Assembly: GCA_021783095.1 (NCBI GenBank) | Contig: JAJXUG010000027.1 | Location: 1-52,186, forward strand | Source of the DNA: Chloroflexota bacterium | GTDB taxonomy: Bacteria > Chloroflexota > Limnocylindria > Limnocylindrales > CSP1-4 | Reading direction: 5' to 3' | DNA: 52,186 nucleotides | Part shown: positions 1 to 9,415 of the stretch, piece by piece | Position numbering within the stretch: position 1 is the first letter of the stretch | Layout: every line of letters begins with the position of its first letter | The notes under the pieces: generated by a model | Databases searched by the model: none | What the model was told of the DNA's origin: nothing | The model's input: the letters and a program-made list of their open reading frames with translations, nothing else | Made by a program: the position numbers and the translations under genes

Positions 1-126
1 GGCGACAACGTGGACATGACCGTCGAGCTGATCGGGCCCATCGCCCTCGAGGTCGGCCAGCGGTTCGCCATCCGCGAGGGCGGCCGAACGGTCGGCGCCG
101 GCGCGATCACCACCATCATCGCGTAA
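1..126 (+). CDS. tuf: Elongation factor Tu, C-terminal end (5' truncated by window)
   Basis: The window opens in frame inside a gene whose last 41 residues match domain 3 of EF-Tu: a [10 protein letters not shown] strand, then a [13 protein letters not shown] segment and the usual hydrophobic end before TAA. EF-Tu carries aminoacyl-tRNA to the ribosomal A site as a GTP complex. The GTPase domain lies outside the window. The stop is 10 nt before rpsJ, the usual str-S10 junction, so tuf probably shares transcripts with the ribosomal operon. Confidence 0.95.
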   Translation, partial: GDNVDMTVELIGPIALEVGQRFAIREGGRTVGAGAITTIIA

Positions 127-136
127 GGACCCAACG

Positions 137-445
137 ATGGCGAAGCAGCGGATTCGAATCCGCCTCAAGGCCTACGACCACCGGCTGCTCGATCAGTCGG
201 CAGCCCAGATCGTCGAGACGGCCCAGCGAACCGGCGCGGACGTCGTCGGCCCGGTTCCGCTGCCGACCCGGATCGAGAAGTTCACCGTGCTGCGTTCTCC
301 GTTCATCGACAAGGACTCCCGGGAGCAGTTCGAGATCCGCACCCACAAGCGGCTCATCGACATCCTGGACCCTTCGTCGAAGACGGTGGACGCCCTGATG
401 CGGCTCTCGCTTGCGGCGGGTGTCGACATCGAGATCAAGATGTGA
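137..445 (+). CDS. rpsJ: 30S ribosomal protein S10
   Basis: S10 is a protein of the 30S head and, with NusB and NusG, a part of transcription antitermination complexes. The 102-residue length is the usual one. The N-terminal [19 protein letters not shown] strand and the central [20 protein letters not shown] loop are classical S10 signatures. The ATG follows an aaggac ribosome binding site in the 10-nt gap after tuf. The TGA shares its last base with the rplC ATG (TGATG), which points to translational coupling. First gene of the S10 block. Confidence 0.98.
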   Translation: MAKQRIRIRLKAYDHRLLDQSAAQIVETAQRTGADVVGPVPLPTRIEKFTVLRSPFIDKDSREQFEIRTHKRLIDILDPSSKTVDALMRLSLAAGVDIEIKM

Positions 446-1065
446 TGAGCCAGCACACGATTGGCCTGATCGGCCGCAAGGTCGGCATGACGCAGATCTT
501 CCAGCCCGACGGCACGATGGTCGCCGTCTCGGTGGTGGAAGTGACGCCCAATACCGTGACCCGGCTTCGCACCCCCGACCGCGACGGCTACACCGCCGTG
601 CAGATCGGGGCGGGCGAGCGCCGGAAGCTGACCAAGCCGCTCGCCGGCCAGCTCCGCGACCTGCCGCGGGTGCGCAACATCCGCGAGTTCCGGCTGGAGA
701 ACGTGGACGGCTACACCGTGGGCCAGCAGCTGACCGTGGCGGACATCTTCGCCGAGGGCGAGCTGGTGGACGTCACGGGCGTGTCGAAGGGGCAGGGCTT
801 CGCGGGCACCGTGAAGCGCCACAACTTCTCGCGCGGCCCGAAGACCCACGGTTCCGACAACTACCGCAAGCCGGGCTCCATCGGCCCCGGCACCACGCCC
901 GGTCGCGTGTACAAGGGCCTCCGCATGGGCGGCCACATGGGCAGCGAGCGGGTCACGATGAAGAAGCTGCGCGTGGTCCGCGTGGACGCCGACCGGAACC
1001 TGATCCTGGTCAAGGGATCGGTGCCGGGCGCCCCGGGTGCGCTCACCTTCGTCCGGAAGGCCTGA
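445..1065 (+). CDS. rplC: 50S ribosomal protein L3
   Basis: L3 is an early assembly protein whose long loop reaches the peptidyl transferase centre. The N-terminal [13 protein letters not shown] motif and the central [18 protein letters not shown] loop, which holds the segment that is methylated in some bacteria, identify it. About 206 residues, normal for the family. The ATG at 445 overlaps the rpsJ stop. A GTG at 442 in the same frame would add one residue and cannot be excluded. rplD begins 3 nt after the stop. Confidence 0.97.
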   Translation: MSQHTIGLIGRKVGMTQIFQPDGTMVAVSVVEVTPNTVTRLRTPDRDGYTAVQIGAGERRKLTKPLAGQLRDLPRVRNIREFRLENVDGYTVGQQLTVADIFAEGELVDVTGVSKGQGFAGTVKRHNFSRGPKTHGSDNYRKPGSIGPGTTPGRVYKGLRMGGHMGSERVTMKKLRVVRVDADRNLILVKGSVPGAPGALTFVRKA

Positions 1066-1068
1066 CCG

Positions 1069-1707
1069 ATGCCGCAGACCACCCTCTTCGACCGAACCGG
1101 CGCGACCGTCGGCAGCGTCGACCTCGCCGACGCGCTGTTCGCAGCGCCCGTCAACGAGGCCGTGCTCCACCAGGCGGTTGTCGCCCAGCTCGCCGGGCGT
1201 CGGCTCGGCACCAGCGACACCAAGACCCGCGGCGAGGTCCGGGGCGGCGGCAAGAAGCCGTACCGCCAGAAGGGCACCGGCCGCGCTCGCCAGGGCTCGC
1301 GCACCGCTCCGCACTACAAGGGCGGCGGCGTCGTGTTCGGCCCGCACCCGCGCTCGTACGACCAGAAGCTGCCCAAGAAGATGCGCCGCCTGGCGCTCCG
1401 CTCGGCGCTGTCGGCCAAGTTCATCGATGACGCGATCCGCGTGGTCGACGCCTTCGGCATGGCGGATGAGCCCAAGACCAAGGCCTTCGTCGGGGTCCTC
1501 GAGGCGCTCGGCGCGGGCGACGGCCATGGCCGTCGCGTCCTCGTCGTGGCGCCCGCCAAGGACGAGCCGCTGCTGCGGTCGGCTGCGAACCTGCCGTCGG
1601 TCACGATCATCCTCGCCGACTCGCTCAACGTGGTGGACCTGCTCAACGCGGACGCCGTGCTGATCGAGCAGCCGGCCCTCGCCCGCATCGAGGAGGTGTA
1701 CGCGTGA
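1069..1707 (+). CDS. rplD: 50S ribosomal protein L4
   Basis: L4 lines the polypeptide exit tunnel with an extended loop. That loop is visible as a Gly/Arg/Lys-rich stretch ([19 protein letters not shown]) around residues 60-80. The 212-residue length is typical of the family. The stop overlaps the GTG start of rplW (GTGA), so translation is probably coupled. In Enterobacteria L4 represses its own operon, but no matching leader is visible here because the S10 promoter lies upstream of the window. Confidence 0.97.
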   Translation: MPQTTLFDRTGATVGSVDLADALFAAPVNEAVLHQAVVAQLAGRRLGTSDTKTRGEVRGGGKKPYRQKGTGRARQGSRTAPHYKGGGVVFGPHPRSYDQKLPKKMRRLALRSALSAKFIDDAIRVVDAFGMADEPKTKAFVGVLEALGAGDGHGRRVLVVAPAKDEPLLRSAANLPSVTIILADSLNVVDLLNADAVLIEQPALARIEEVYA

Positions 1708-2018
1708 GCGCGCTGACCGCCGCCGACATCATCCTGCGCCCCGTGATCTCGGAGAAGTCGATCGACGAGTCCGGACGAGGGAAGTACACGTTCGCCGTCC
1801 ACCAGGACGCGAACAAGATCCAGATCAAGGCCGCCATCGAGGAGCTCTACAAGAAGGAGAAGGTCACGGTCGTGGCCGTGAACGTCCTGTCCTCGAAGGC
1901 CAAGGAGAAGCGCCGCGGGACCAAGCGCGGCCGCGTCACCGGGCACACATCCGCCTGGCGGAAGGCCATCGTGACGCTCGCCCCCGGCCAGAAGATCGAA
2001 TTCTTCGAGGGGGTGTAG
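1704..2018 (+). CDS. rplW: 50S ribosomal protein L23
   Basis: L23 sits at the tunnel exit and is the docking site for trigger factor and SRP. The 104-residue product shows the usual [11 protein letters not shown] start and the [19 protein letters not shown] segment, followed by the basic loop [16 protein letters not shown]. It starts with GTG overlapping the rplD stop by 4 nt. rplB follows after 2 nt, as in the canonical S10 order. Confidence 0.97.
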   Translation: MSALTAADIILRPVISEKSIDESGRGKYTFAVHQDANKIQIKAAIEELYKKEKVTVVAVNVLSSKAKEKRRGTKRGRVTGHTSAWRKAIVTLAPGQKIEFFEGV

Positions 2019-2020
2019 CA

Positions 2021-2851
2021 ATGCCGCTCCGAAGCTACAAGGCAACCTCGGCCGGCCGCCGGTGGATGACTCGCTCGACGTTCGAGGAGATCACCACCGA
2101 TCAGCCCCACAAGCCGCTGCTCGAGCCGCAGAAGCGGATCGACGGGCGGAACAACCAGGGCCGGATGACCGTGCGCCATCGCGGCGGCGGCGAGAAGACC
2201 CACTACCGCCGGATCGACTTCAAGCGCGACAAGTTCGGCGTGCCCGCCCGCCTCGCGACGATCGAGTACGACCCGAACCGCTCCGCGCGGATCGGCCTGC
2301 TCCACTACCGCGACGGCGAGAAGCGCTACATGCTCCTCCCGCACGGGCTCAAGGTGGGTGACACCGTCGTGTCGGGGCCCGACGCCGAGGCGCGCCTGGG
2401 CAACGCCCTGCCGTTGGCCAACGTCCCGCTCGGCACCACCGTCCACAACGTCGAGCTCGTCGCGGGGAAGGGCGGCCAGATGGTCCGGTCCGCCGGCACC
2501 TCGGCCCAGCTCCTGGCCAAGGAGGGCGACTTCGCCACCCTGCGCATGCCCTCGGGCGAGATGCGCCGCGTCCCGCTCAAGTGCATCGCGACGATCGGCC
2601 AGGTCAGCAACCTCGACCATGAGAACCAGAGCCTCGGCAAGGCCGGGCGCGCCCGCCACATGGGCCTGCGTCCGGAGGTCCGCGGCGTGGCGATGACCCC
2701 GCGCGACCACCCCCACGGTGGTGGCGAGGGCAAGAGCCCCACGGGCATGCCCCCCAAGACCCCCTGGGGCAAGCCGGCGATGGGGTACCGCACTCGGCGC
2801 GGCAAGGCGACCAGTCGCCTCATCGTCCGCAGCCGACATCGCAAGTCGTAA
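2021..2851 (+). CDS. rplB: 50S ribosomal protein L2
   Basis: L2 is a core 23S-binding protein needed for subunit association and peptidyl transferase activity. The 276-residue protein has the TSAGRRWMT start and the highly conserved C-terminal [15 protein letters not shown] segment, which contains the histidine known from E. coli work to matter for activity. It ends in a basic tail (RSRHRKS). A gaggggg ribosome binding site overlaps the end of rplW. Confidence 0.98.
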   Translation: MPLRSYKATSAGRRWMTRSTFEEITTDQPHKPLLEPQKRIDGRNNQGRMTVRHRGGGEKTHYRRIDFKRDKFGVPARLATIEYDPNRSARIGLLHYRDGEKRYMLLPHGLKVGDTVVSGPDAEARLGNALPLANVPLGTTVHNVELVAGKGGQMVRSAGTSAQLLAKEGDFATLRMPSGEMRRVPLKCIATIGQVSNLDHENQSLGKAGRARHMGLRPEVRGVAMTPRDHPHGGGEGKSPTGMPPKTPWGKPAMGYRTRRGKATSRLIVRSRHRKS

Positions 2852-2863
2852 GAGGAGCCAGAG

Positions 2864-3148
2864 ATGTCGCGATCGGTCAAGAAGGGACCGTTCGTCCAGC
2901 CCCGGCTTCTCGCCCGGGTCCAGGACATGAACAAGCGGAGCGAGCGGAAGGTCCTCAAGACCTGGTCGCGCGCGTCCGTGATCTTCCCCGACTTCATCGG
3001 CCACACGATTGCCGTCTACAACGGCAAGAAGCACGTGCCGGTGTACGTCACCGAGAACATGGTCGGCCACCGACTCGGCGAGTTCGCGCCCACCCGCACG
3101 TATCGCGGGCACGGCAAGACCGCCGACCGGGCCGGCGGACTGCGGTAA
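2864..3148 (+). CDS. rpsS: 30S ribosomal protein S19
   Basis: S19 is a 30S head protein that contacts L5 and the A-site tRNA region. The 94-residue product begins [16 protein letters not shown] and has the [19 protein letters not shown] and [13 protein letters not shown] motifs that define the family. The ATG follows an aagaggag ribosome binding site. Length and order between rplB and rplV are standard. Confidence 0.98.
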   Translation: MSRSVKKGPFVQPRLLARVQDMNKRSERKVLKTWSRASVIFPDFIGHTIAVYNGKKHVPVYVTENMVGHRLGEFAPTRTYRGHGKTADRAGGLR

Positions 3149-3161
3149 GGGGGCGAGCACG

Positions 3162-3500
3162 ATGCGCGTTTCCGCGACCGCCAAGTACCTGCGGGGCTCC
3201 ACCAGGAAGGCCCGCCTCGTCACCGAGGCGATCAAGGGCAAGCCGGTGGAGGAGGCCGCCGCACTCCTGCGGTTCATGCCGCAGGCTGCTGCGAAGGACG
3301 TCGCGCGCGTTCTCAAGAGCGCGACGGCCAACGCCGAGAACAACCTGTCGCTGTCGGCCGACGAGCTGATCGTCGCCGACGCGATTGCGAACGAGGGCCC
3401 GACGATCAAGCGGTGGCGCCCACGGGCCCAGGGTCGGGCGTTCCCGATCCACAAGCCCATGACGCACATCACGGTCGTCGTCGCCGACCGGGAGGCCTAG
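3162..3500 (+). CDS. rplV: 50S ribosomal protein L22
   Basis: L22 lines the exit tunnel opposite L4. The ATG at 3162 was chosen because it begins the family N-terminus ([20 protein letters not shown]) after a gggcgag-type ribosome binding site. The reading frame is open further upstream, but that part is an overlap artefact inside rpsS. The 112-residue length is normal, and the C-terminal [17 protein letters not shown] beta-hairpin loop is intact. rpsC begins 2 nt later. Confidence 0.97.
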   Translation: MRVSATAKYLRGSTRKARLVTEAIKGKPVEEAAALLRFMPQAAAKDVARVLKSATANAENNLSLSADELIVADAIANEGPTIKRWRPRAQGRAFPIHKPMTHITVVVADREA

Positions 3501-3502
3501 GC

Positions 3503-4195
3503 ATGGGACACAAAGTCCATCCGTATGGCTACCGCCTGGGCTACACCCGCACGTGGACGGCCAAGTGGTACGCCGACAAGGACTACACCGACCTCCTCAA
3601 GGAGGACATCTCGATCCGCAAGCTCCTTGACCGGCGCCTTGCGAACGCCAGCGTGAGCGGCGTCGAGATCGAGCGCGGCATCAACCACGTGACGGTCGCG
3701 ATCCACACGGCGAAGCCCGGAATCGTGATCGGCCGCGGCGGCCAGAACGTCGAGGTCCTGCGCAAGGAGATCGGCGAGCTGACCAAGCGGAAGGTCAAGC
3801 TGGAGATCAAGGAGATCCGCCAGCCCGAGCTCGACGCGTACCTCGTGGCGCTCAACATCGCGCAGCAGCTGACCCGCCGCGTCGCCTACAAGAAGGCGAT
3901 GAAGCAGTCGGTGCAGCGGTCGATGAAGGCCGGCGCCAAGGGCGTCAAGATCGCGCTCGCCGGCCGCCTCGGCGGCTCGGAGATGGGCCGGCGCGAGTGG
4001 GACCGCGAGGGTCGCATCCCGCTCGGCACCCTGCGCGCCGACATCAGCTACGGTCAGGTCCACGCCCACACGACCTACGGGCGCATCGGCGTCAAGGTCT
4101 GGATCTACAAGGGCGAGATTCCGGTCGAGCGTCGGCGCCGCGAGGCTGCCGCCGCCACCGCCAGTGCTGCGGCCGCTGCCGCGCAGGGGGGCTGA
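3503..4195 (+). CDS. rpsC: 30S ribosomal protein S3
   Basis: S3 is a 30S head protein at the mRNA entry channel. The ATG at 3503 gives the family start [14 protein letters not shown]; in-frame codons upstream lie inside rplV and are rejected. The KH domain loop [11 protein letters not shown] is present near residue 75. The C-terminal domain has [28 protein letters not shown]. The 230-residue protein ends in a short Ala-rich tail that is not part of the conserved fold. Confidence 0.97.
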   Translation: MGHKVHPYGYRLGYTRTWTAKWYADKDYTDLLKEDISIRKLLDRRLANASVSGVEIERGINHVTVAIHTAKPGIVIGRGGQNVEVLRKEIGELTKRKVKLEIKEIRQPELDAYLVALNIAQQLTRRVAYKKAMKQSVQRSMKAGAKGVKIALAGRLGGSEMGRREWDREGRIPLGTLRADISYGQVHAHTTYGRIGVKVWIYKGEIPVERRRREAAAATASAAAAAAQGG

Positions 4196-4198
4196 GCC

Positions 4199-4636
4199 AT
4201 GCTGATGCCCCGGCGCGTCAAGCACCGCAAGGTGATGCGCGGCCGAATGTCCGGGTCCACCAAGGGCGGCGCGACCGTCGCCTTCGGCGAGTACGGCCTG
4301 GCGACCCTCGAGCCGGCGTGGATCACCGCCCGCCAGATCGAGGCCGCCCGCCGCGCCATGACCCGCTCGGTCAAGCGAGGCGGCAAGATCTGGATCCGGG
4401 TCTTCCCGGACAAGCCCGCCACCAAGAAGCCTGCTGAGACCCGGATGGGCTCCGGCAAGGGTGCACCCGACCACTGGGTCGCGGTGGTCCGCCCCGGCCG
4501 GATCCTGTTCGAGATGGCCGGCGTCGAGCGCGAGGCGGCCGTCGAGGCCATGCGCCTCGCGGCCCACAAGCTCCCGGTGGCGACCAAGGTCGTCGTCCGC
4601 GACGTTGCGAAGGAGGTCACCGATGGAGATCGGTGA
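4199..4636 (+). CDS. rplP: 50S ribosomal protein L16
   Basis: L16 helps position A-site tRNA and is a late assembly protein. The 145-residue product starts [17 protein letters not shown] and carries the conserved [21 protein letters not shown] helix and the [19 protein letters not shown] core. The first ATG fits the MLMP start common in the family. Its 3' end overlaps rpmC by 14 nt, a close coupling typical of this block. Confidence 0.97.
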   Translation: MLMPRRVKHRKVMRGRMSGSTKGGATVAFGEYGLATLEPAWITARQIEAARRAMTRSVKRGGKIWIRVFPDKPATKKPAETRMGSGKGAPDHWVAVVRPGRILFEMAGVEREAAVEAMRLAAHKLPVATKVVVRDVAKEVTDGDR

Positions 4637-4832
4637 GATCCGGAAGCTCACGGATCGAGAGCTGGACGACCGGCTGAAGGAAGCGAAGCAGGACCTGTGG
4701 CAGGCGCGCTTCGCCCTTTCGACCCGCCAGCTGAAGGATTACAGCCAGATCCCGGCGACTCGGCGAACGATCGCCCGGATCCTCACCGTCCAGCGCGAGC
4801 GTGCCACAGCGCCGACGCGCGGGGCGGAGTAG
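4623..4832 (+). CDS. rpmC: 50S ribosomal protein L29
   Basis: L29 is a small helical protein beside the tunnel exit and contributes to the SRP/trigger factor site. The 69-residue product begins [18 protein letters not shown], has the [13 protein letters not shown] helix and the family [11 protein letters not shown] end. The ATG at 4623 lies inside the end of rplP and is preceded by an aaggagg ribosome binding site, which settles this start over longer in-frame extensions. A 10-nt gap leads to rpsQ. Confidence 0.95.
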   Translation: MEIGEIRKLTDRELDDRLKEAKQDLWQARFALSTRQLKDYSQIPATRRTIARILTVQRERATAPTRGAE

Positions 4833-4842
4833 GAGCGTCGGG

Positions 4843-5229
4843 ATGACCACCGCAGGAGCCACCAACCCCGTGAAGGGCCAGCGCAAGACGAAAGTCGGGC
4901 GCGTCGTCAGCGACAAGATGGACAAGACGATCGTCGTGTCCGTCGAGCGCCTGACGCGCCACCCGCTCTACAAGCGCGTCATGAAGGCCTCGACCAAGTT
5001 CGCCGCTCACGACGAGCAGAACGAGGCCAAGATCGGCGACACCGTCCTCATCGAGGAGTCGCGGCCGCTGTCCGCGACCAAGCGCTGGCGCCTCGTCTCC
5101 GTGCTCTCGCGCGCAGGCGAGGAGCGTGCCGCCGAGACGATCCCGGCCGAGGACGCCGAGACCACCGAGGCGATCCACGGCGCCGCCCACCCCGGCAGGC
5201 ATGCCGAGGGTGAGGAGGGGCAGGCGTGA
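4843..5229 (+). CDS. rpsQ: 30S ribosomal protein S17 with C-terminal extension
   Basis: S17 is a primary 16S-binding protein of the 30S body. The OB-fold core is clear: [20 protein letters not shown], then HPLYKR and [18 protein letters not shown]. At 128 residues it is longer than the usual ~85. About 11 residues precede the core, and roughly 35 residues after SVLSRAG form an Ala/Glu/His-rich tail. The ATG at 4843 follows an aggagcg ribosome binding site. The stop overlaps the GTG of rplN. Confidence 0.95.
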   Translation: MTTAGATNPVKGQRKTKVGRVVSDKMDKTIVVSVERLTRHPLYKRVMKASTKFAAHDEQNEAKIGDTVLIEESRPLSATKRWRLVSVLSRAGEERAAETIPAEDAETTEAIHGAAHPGRHAEGEEGQA

Positions 5230-5594
5230 TCCAGGTCGCAACCCGGCTGCGCGTCGCCGACAACACCGGCGCCCGCACGATCGAGTGCATTCGGATCATG
5301 GGCCGCTCGCGGAAGACCAGCGCCGGCATCGGCGACGTGATCATCGCGAGCGTCAAGTCCGCGATCCCGAACGCGCCGGTCAAGAAGGGCGACGTCGTCC
5401 GCGCCGTGATCGTCCGAACGTCCAAGGAGTTCGGCCGCCCCGACGGGAGCTACATCCGCTTCGACGAGAACGCGGCCGTGCTCATCAACAACCAGGGCAA
5501 TCCGCGCGGCACCAGGATCTTCGGCCCGGTGGCGCGTGAACTGCGGGACCGCAACTACATGAAGATCGTCTCCCTCGCCCCGGAGGTGCTCTGA
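5226..5594 (+). CDS. rplN: 50S ribosomal protein L14
   Basis: L14 forms intersubunit bridges and is the target of the silencing factor RsfS in other bacteria. The 122-residue length is exact for the family. Motifs: [17 protein letters not shown] start, CIRIMG, the [13 protein letters not shown] strand and [26 protein letters not shown] end. It starts with GTG overlapping rpsQ by 4 nt, and its last base is the first base of the rplX ATG. Confidence 0.97.
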   Translation: MIQVATRLRVADNTGARTIECIRIMGRSRKTSAGIGDVIIASVKSAIPNAPVKKGDVVRAVIVRTSKEFGRPDGSYIRFDENAAVLINNQGNPRGTRIFGPVARELRDRNYMKIVSLAPEVL

Positions 5595-6043
5595 TGGCCG
5601 CGACACGGTCCATCGAGCACCAGACCAAGGTGCCCGAGATCCGCAAGGGCGACACCGTCGTCGTGCTGTCGGGCAAGGACGCCGGCAAGCGCGGCAAGGT
5701 GGACCAGGTGATCCGCCAGGACCCCTCGCCGTCCGCCCTCCGCTCCGGCTACCGTCGGACCTCGCTTCGCGGCGGCGTCGCGGTGGTCGTCGAGGGTCTC
5801 AACATCGCCCGCAAGCACACCAAGCCGCGCCAGCGGAACACGGGCAGCACGATCGGTGGCGGCGTGCCGAGCGTCGATCCGGGCGGCATCCTCGACCGCG
5901 CGATGCCCATCCCGGTCAGCAGGGTCATGGTGGTCTGCGGCCACTGCGAGCGGCCCACCCGCATCGGCCACCGCACGCTCGACAACGGCTCCCGGGTGCG
6001 AACCTGCCGCCACTGCGGCGAGCCCCTGGAGGTGAAGGCGTGA
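5594..6043 (+). CDS. rplX: 50S ribosomal protein L24 with zinc-ribbon-like C terminus
   Basis: L24 initiates 50S assembly and lies near the tunnel exit. The KOW motif [21 protein letters not shown] is intact near residues 17-36. The protein is 149 residues against a usual ~105. Part of the extra length is an insertion ([19 protein letters not shown]) after the KOW strand. The C-terminal part has paired Cys motifs, CGHC and CRHC, which resemble the zinc ribbon seen in many bacterial L24 proteins. The insertion is unusual and worth comparing with relatives. Confidence 0.94.
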   Translation: MAATRSIEHQTKVPEIRKGDTVVVLSGKDAGKRGKVDQVIRQDPSPSALRSGYRRTSLRGGVAVVVEGLNIARKHTKPRQRNTGSTIGGGVPSVDPGGILDRAMPIPVSRVMVVCGHCERPTRIGHRTLDNGSRVRTCRHCGEPLEVKA

Positions 6044-6582
6044 GCGGGCAGCTTCGGGACCGCTACCAGAACGAGGCCGTGCCTGCAATGCAGAAGCAGT
6101 TCGGGTACAGCAACCCGAACCAGGTGCCGCGCCTCGAGAAGATCGTCGTCAACGTCGGCCTGGGCGAGGCCCTCCAGAACGCGAAGGCCGTCGATGCGGC
6201 GGTCGGCGACATCTCGGCCATCACCGGCCAGAAGCCGATCGTCACCCGGGCCAAGCGCTCGATCGCCCAGTTCCGCGTCCGCACGGGGAACCCCATCGGC
6301 GTGAAGGTCACCCTTCGCGGCGAGAGAATGTGGGACTTCATGGAGCGCCTCACCCGGATTGCGCTCCCGCGCATCCGGGACTTCCGGGGCGTGCCGGGCA
6401 AGTCGTTCGATGGGCGGGGCAACTACTCGCTGGGGCTTCGCGAGCAGCTCGCCTTCCCCGAGATCGACTACGACAAGGTGGACCGTCTCCGCGGGCTGGA
6501 GATCAGCATCGTGACGACGGCGAAGACCGACGAGGAGAGCAAGAAGCTGCTTGAACTCCTCGGCATGCCCTTCGCCGGCTAG
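6040..6582 (+). CDS. rplE: 50S ribosomal protein L5
   Basis: L5 binds 5S rRNA and contacts P-site tRNA. The 180-residue product has the family motifs [50 protein letters not shown] and the [26 protein letters not shown] end. It starts with GTG overlapping the rplX stop (GTGA). The length is standard. Confidence 0.97.
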   Translation: MSGQLRDRYQNEAVPAMQKQFGYSNPNQVPRLEKIVVNVGLGEALQNAKAVDAAVGDISAITGQKPIVTRAKRSIAQFRVRTGNPIGVKVTLRGERMWDFMERLTRIALPRIRDFRGVPGKSFDGRGNYSLGLREQLAFPEIDYDKVDRLRGLEISIVTTAKTDEESKKLLELLGMPFAG

Positions 6583-6601
6583 GGCGCGGGGAGGAGTCCA
6601 G

Positions 6602-6787
6602 ATGGCCAAGAAGTCGATGATCGCGAAGGCGAATCGCGAGCCCAAGCACCCGGTGCAGGCGTACCACCGCTGCTACGTGTGCGGTCGGCCGCGGGCGTAC
6701 ATGCGCCGCTTCGCGCTCTGCCGTATCTGCTTCCGCGAGCGAGCGCTCGTGGGCGAGCTGCCCGGCGTCACGAAGTCGAGCTGGTAA
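6602..6787 (+). CDS. rpsN: 30S ribosomal protein S14, zinc-binding type
   Basis: S14 is a 30S head protein. This is the short zinc-dependent form (61 residues), with Cys24, Cys27, Cys40 and Cys43 in CYVC and CRIC pairs and the family end [11 protein letters not shown]. The ATG at 6602 follows ggggaggag. A longer in-frame start at 6551 would run back into rplE and is rejected. A zinc-free S14 paralogue, when present in other bacteria, lies elsewhere and is not in this window. Confidence 0.96.
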   Translation: MAKKSMIAKANREPKHPVQAYHRCYVCGRPRAYMRRFALCRICFRERALVGELPGVTKSSW

Positions 6788-6791
6788 GAAG

Positions 6792-7190
6792 ATGAACGTC
6801 TCCGACCCGATCGCGGACATGCTCACCCGTGTCCGCAACGCGTCCCGGGCAAGGCACACCGAGGTGATCGTCCCCGCCTCGCGGACCAAGCGCGAGATCG
6901 CCCGAATCCTCAAGGAGGAGGGCTTCATCGCCGACGTCCGCGAGGAGCGCGACGGTCCCGCAGCGCTGCTGCGCCTGGATCTCAAGTATGTCGACGGCAA
7001 GGTGCCGGTCGTCTCGGGCCTCAAGCGGATCAGCAAGCCCGGCCTGCGCGTGTATGCGCGCAAGACGGACATCCCGCGGGTGCTCGGCGGCCTGGGCGTC
7101 GTGATCGTCAGCACGTCCAAGGGGATCATGACCGGCACGCAGGCCCGCCAGGCCGAGCTGGGTGGCGAGATCCTCGCCTACGTCTGGTAG
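6792..7190 (+). CDS. rpsH: 30S ribosomal protein S8
   Basis: S8 is a primary 16S-binding protein of the central domain and the translational repressor of the spc operon in E. coli. The 132-residue product starts [20 protein letters not shown] and ends with [26 protein letters not shown], both canonical. It follows rpsN after 4 nt with an aagaag ribosome binding site. No repressor hairpin can be claimed by eye. Confidence 0.97.
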   Translation: MNVSDPIADMLTRVRNASRARHTEVIVPASRTKREIARILKEEGFIADVREERDGPAALLRLDLKYVDGKVPVVSGLKRISKPGLRVYARKTDIPRVLGGLGVVIVSTSKGIMTGTQARQAELGGEILAYVW

Positions 7191-7194
7191 CGCG

Positions 7195-7746
7195 ATGTCC
7201 CGAATTGGCCGCCTTCCCATCCAGGTTCCGACCGGCGTCGACGTGACGCTCGTCGGCCACACCATCACCGTCACCGGCCCCAAGGGCACGCTGACGCGCG
7301 ACCTTCCGCCGCGCATGGCGCTCGAGCGCGAAGGGGACGTGATCGTCGTGTCCCGACCGACCGAGAACAAGATCGACAAGTCTCTCCACGGCCTGACGCG
7401 CACGCTCGTCAACAATATGGTCGTGGGCGTCACCACCGGGTACCGCAAGGGCCTCGAGATCGTCGGCGTCGGCTACCGCGCGCAGAAGGTGGGGAACAAC
7501 CTCCAGCTTGCGCTCGGCTACAGCCACCCGGTCGAGATCGTGGCGCCCGAGGGGATCAGCTTCGTGCTGGACACGCCACTCAAGCTCGCGGTCGTCGGGA
7601 TCGACAAGGAGCTCGTCGGCCAGATGGCCGCCAAGATCCGAGCCACCCGCAAGCCGGAGCCCTACAAGGGCAAGGGCGTCCGCTACGCTGGGGAGAAGGT
7701 TCGCCGCAAGGCCGGCAAGGCCGGCAAGATCGGCGGGAAGAAGTAA
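7195..7746 (+). CDS. rplF: 50S ribosomal protein L6
   Basis: L6 lies near the factor-binding site of the 50S subunit and is made of two similar alpha/beta domains. The ATG at 7195 gives the family start MSRIGRLPIQVP; an in-frame upstream start inside rpsH is rejected. The C-terminal KIRATRKPEPYKGKGVRYAGEKVRRKAGK signature is complete. 183 residues, normal length. rplR follows after 3 nt. Confidence 0.97.
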   Translation: MSRIGRLPIQVPTGVDVTLVGHTITVTGPKGTLTRDLPPRMALEREGDVIVVSRPTENKIDKSLHGLTRTLVNNMVVGVTTGYRKGLEIVGVGYRAQKVGNNLQLALGYSHPVEIVAPEGISFVLDTPLKLAVVGIDKELVGQMAAKIRATRKPEPYKGKGVRYAGEKVRRKAGKAGKIGGKK

Positions 7747-7749
7747 GCC

Positions 7750-8115
7750 ATGACGACCCAGACCGACAGTCGCTCGGCGCAGCGCGTCAAGCGCCACGAG
7801 CGCATCCGCCTCCGCCTCGCCGGCACCCCGGAGCGGCCGCGCCTCGCGGTGTTCCGCAGCCTCAACCACATCTACGCCCAGGTCATCGACGACACCAGCG
7901 GCAAGACGCTTGCCGCCGCGTCCTCGCTGGATTCCACGCTGCGCTCCGCTGAGGGGACCAAGAGTGACGACGCCAAGCGCGTCGGCAAGCTGGTCGCCGA
8001 GCGGGCCAAGGCGGCCGGCGTGGACAAGGTGGTGTTCGATCGGGCGGGCTTCCAGTACCACGGGCGGGTTCGCTCGCTCGCCGAGGCGGCGCGCGAAGCC
8101 GGCCTCGACTTCTAA
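7750..8115 (+). CDS. rplR: 50S ribosomal protein L18
   Basis: L18 binds 5S rRNA together with L5. The 121-residue product has the basic N-terminus ([24 protein letters not shown]), the [10 protein letters not shown] segment and the [28 protein letters not shown] end that define the family. Order between rplF and rpsE is the standard spc order. Confidence 0.97.
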   Translation: MTTQTDSRSAQRVKRHERIRLRLAGTPERPRLAVFRSLNHIYAQVIDDTSGKTLAAASSLDSTLRSAEGTKSDDAKRVGKLVAERAKAAGVDKVVFDRAGFQYHGRVRSLAEAAREAGLDF

Positions 8116-8127
8116 AGAGGACTGCCT

Positions 8128-8673
8128 GTGGCTCGCATCGATCCCAACAAGCTCGCGCTCGAGGAGCGCGTCGTCCAGATCAACCGCGTCGCCAAGGTGC
8201 ACAAGGGCGGCCGGCGCTTCAGCTTCTCGGCGGTCATCGTCGTGGGCGACGGCAACGGCCACGTGGGCGTCGGCCTGGGCAAGGCCGGCGACGTGCCCGA
8301 GTCCATCCGCAAGGGCGTCGAGGACGCGAAGAAGCACATCGTCAAGATCCCGATGGTCGGGACGACGATCCCGTACGAGGTCCGCGAGGAGTACTGCGCC
8401 GCGCGCGTGATGCTCAAGCCGGCTTCGAAGGGAACCGGCGTCATCGCCGGCGGCGCGGTCCGCGCTGTCGTCGAGGCCGCGGGCGTCCGCGACATCCTCG
8501 CCAAGGTCCACGGCTCCACCAACCCGGTGAACGTGACCCGCGCGACCCTCAACGCCCTGCGGAGCCTGCGCTCCGTCGAGGAGCTCGAGCGCCAGCGTGG
8601 CGTGAAGCTCCGCCTGGTCGTCCCCGGCCAGGCCGCGGCGGCGGTTCGCCAGGAGGCGGCCGATGCCCGGTAA
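8128..8673 (+). CDS. rpsE: 30S ribosomal protein S5
   Basis: S5 contributes to the mRNA entry helicase and to decoding accuracy. The 181-residue product has the [23 protein letters not shown] start, the [14 protein letters not shown] loop and the C-terminal [25 protein letters not shown] helix. It starts with GTG preceded by aaagagga. Its 3' end overlaps rpmD by 11 nt. Confidence 0.97.
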   Translation: MARIDPNKLALEERVVQINRVAKVHKGGRRFSFSAVIVVGDGNGHVGVGLGKAGDVPESIRKGVEDAKKHIVKIPMVGTTIPYEVREEYCAARVMLKPASKGTGVIAGGAVRAVVEAAGVRDILAKVHGSTNPVNVTRATLNALRSLRSVEELERQRGVKLRLVVPGQAAAAVRQEAADAR

Positions 8674-8878
8674 GCTCCGCGTCACCCAGACCAAGAGCAC
8701 CATCAGCCACATCGCCCGCAATCGCGCGACGATCCGGGCCCTGGGCCTGCACGGCATCGGCAGCTCGTCGGTCCTCCCGGACAACGACGCCGTCCGTGGC
8801 ATGTGCCGCCAGGTCCGCTTCCTCGTGACCGTCGAGGAGCTGCCCGAGGGCGCCGAGACGACCCCGGAGGCCAAGTAG
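8663..8878 (+). CDS. rpmD: 50S ribosomal protein L30
   Basis: L30 is a small 50S protein. The 71-residue product has the [26 protein letters not shown] core typical of the family, plus about 12 extra residues at the C terminus ([11 protein letters not shown]). The ATG lies inside the end of rpsE, preceded by an aggaggcgg ribosome binding site. The rplO ATG follows the stop without a gap. Confidence 0.95.
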   Translation: MPGKLRVTQTKSTISHIARNRATIRALGLHGIGSSSVLPDNDAVRGMCRQVRFLVTVEELPEGAETTPEAK

Positions 8879-9409
8879 ATGAAGCCCCACGACCTGCACC
8901 CCGCCCCCGGGTCGGTCACCAAGAAGACCCGAGTCGGGCGCGGCATCGCGGCCGGCAAGGGCAAGACCGCCGGCCGAGGCACGAAGGGCCAGCGCGCGCG
9001 CGCCGGCGCCTCGATCCCGGCCTGGTTCGAGGGTGGACAGACCCCGATCCACATCCGGATCCCCAAGCTCCGCGGCTTCCGCAACATCAACGACATCGAG
9101 TACGAGGTCGTGAACGTCGGCGCGATCAGCGCCGCCGTCGAGGCGGGCAGGCTGTCGGCCGAGGGCAAGGCGCCGATCACCGTCAACGCCGACACCCTCA
9201 AGGAGGCCGGCCTCGTTCGCCGGGACCGCCTTCCGCTCAAGATCCTCGGCCACGGCGAAGTCTCGGCCAAGCTGTTCGTGCTGGCTGACGGCTTCACCAA
9301 GTCGGCGCGCGAGAAGATCGAGGCCGCGGGCGGCACCGCCCAGGTCATCGAGATCCCCACCGAGCCGCTCGTCGCCCTCGGCGTCGAGCCCGCTGTCGAC
9401 AACGGCTAG
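8879..9409 (+). CDS. rplO: 50S ribosomal protein L15
   Basis: L15 is a late assembly protein of the 50S core. Family marks are the MKPHDLHPAPGSVTKKTRVGRG start, the Gly/Lys/Arg-rich loop KGKTAGRGTKGQRARAG, then GGQTPIHIRIPKLRGF. The 176-residue length is a little longer than E. coli L15 (144). The stop is 6 nt before secY. Confidence 0.97.
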   Translation: MKPHDLHPAPGSVTKKTRVGRGIAAGKGKTAGRGTKGQRARAGASIPAWFEGGQTPIHIRIPKLRGFRNINDIEYEVVNVGAISAAVEAGRLSAEGKAPITVNADTLKEAGLVRRDRLPLKILGHGEVSAKLFVLADGFTKSAREKIEAAGGTAQVIEIPTEPLVALGVEPAVDNG

Positions 9410-9415
9410 CACCCC

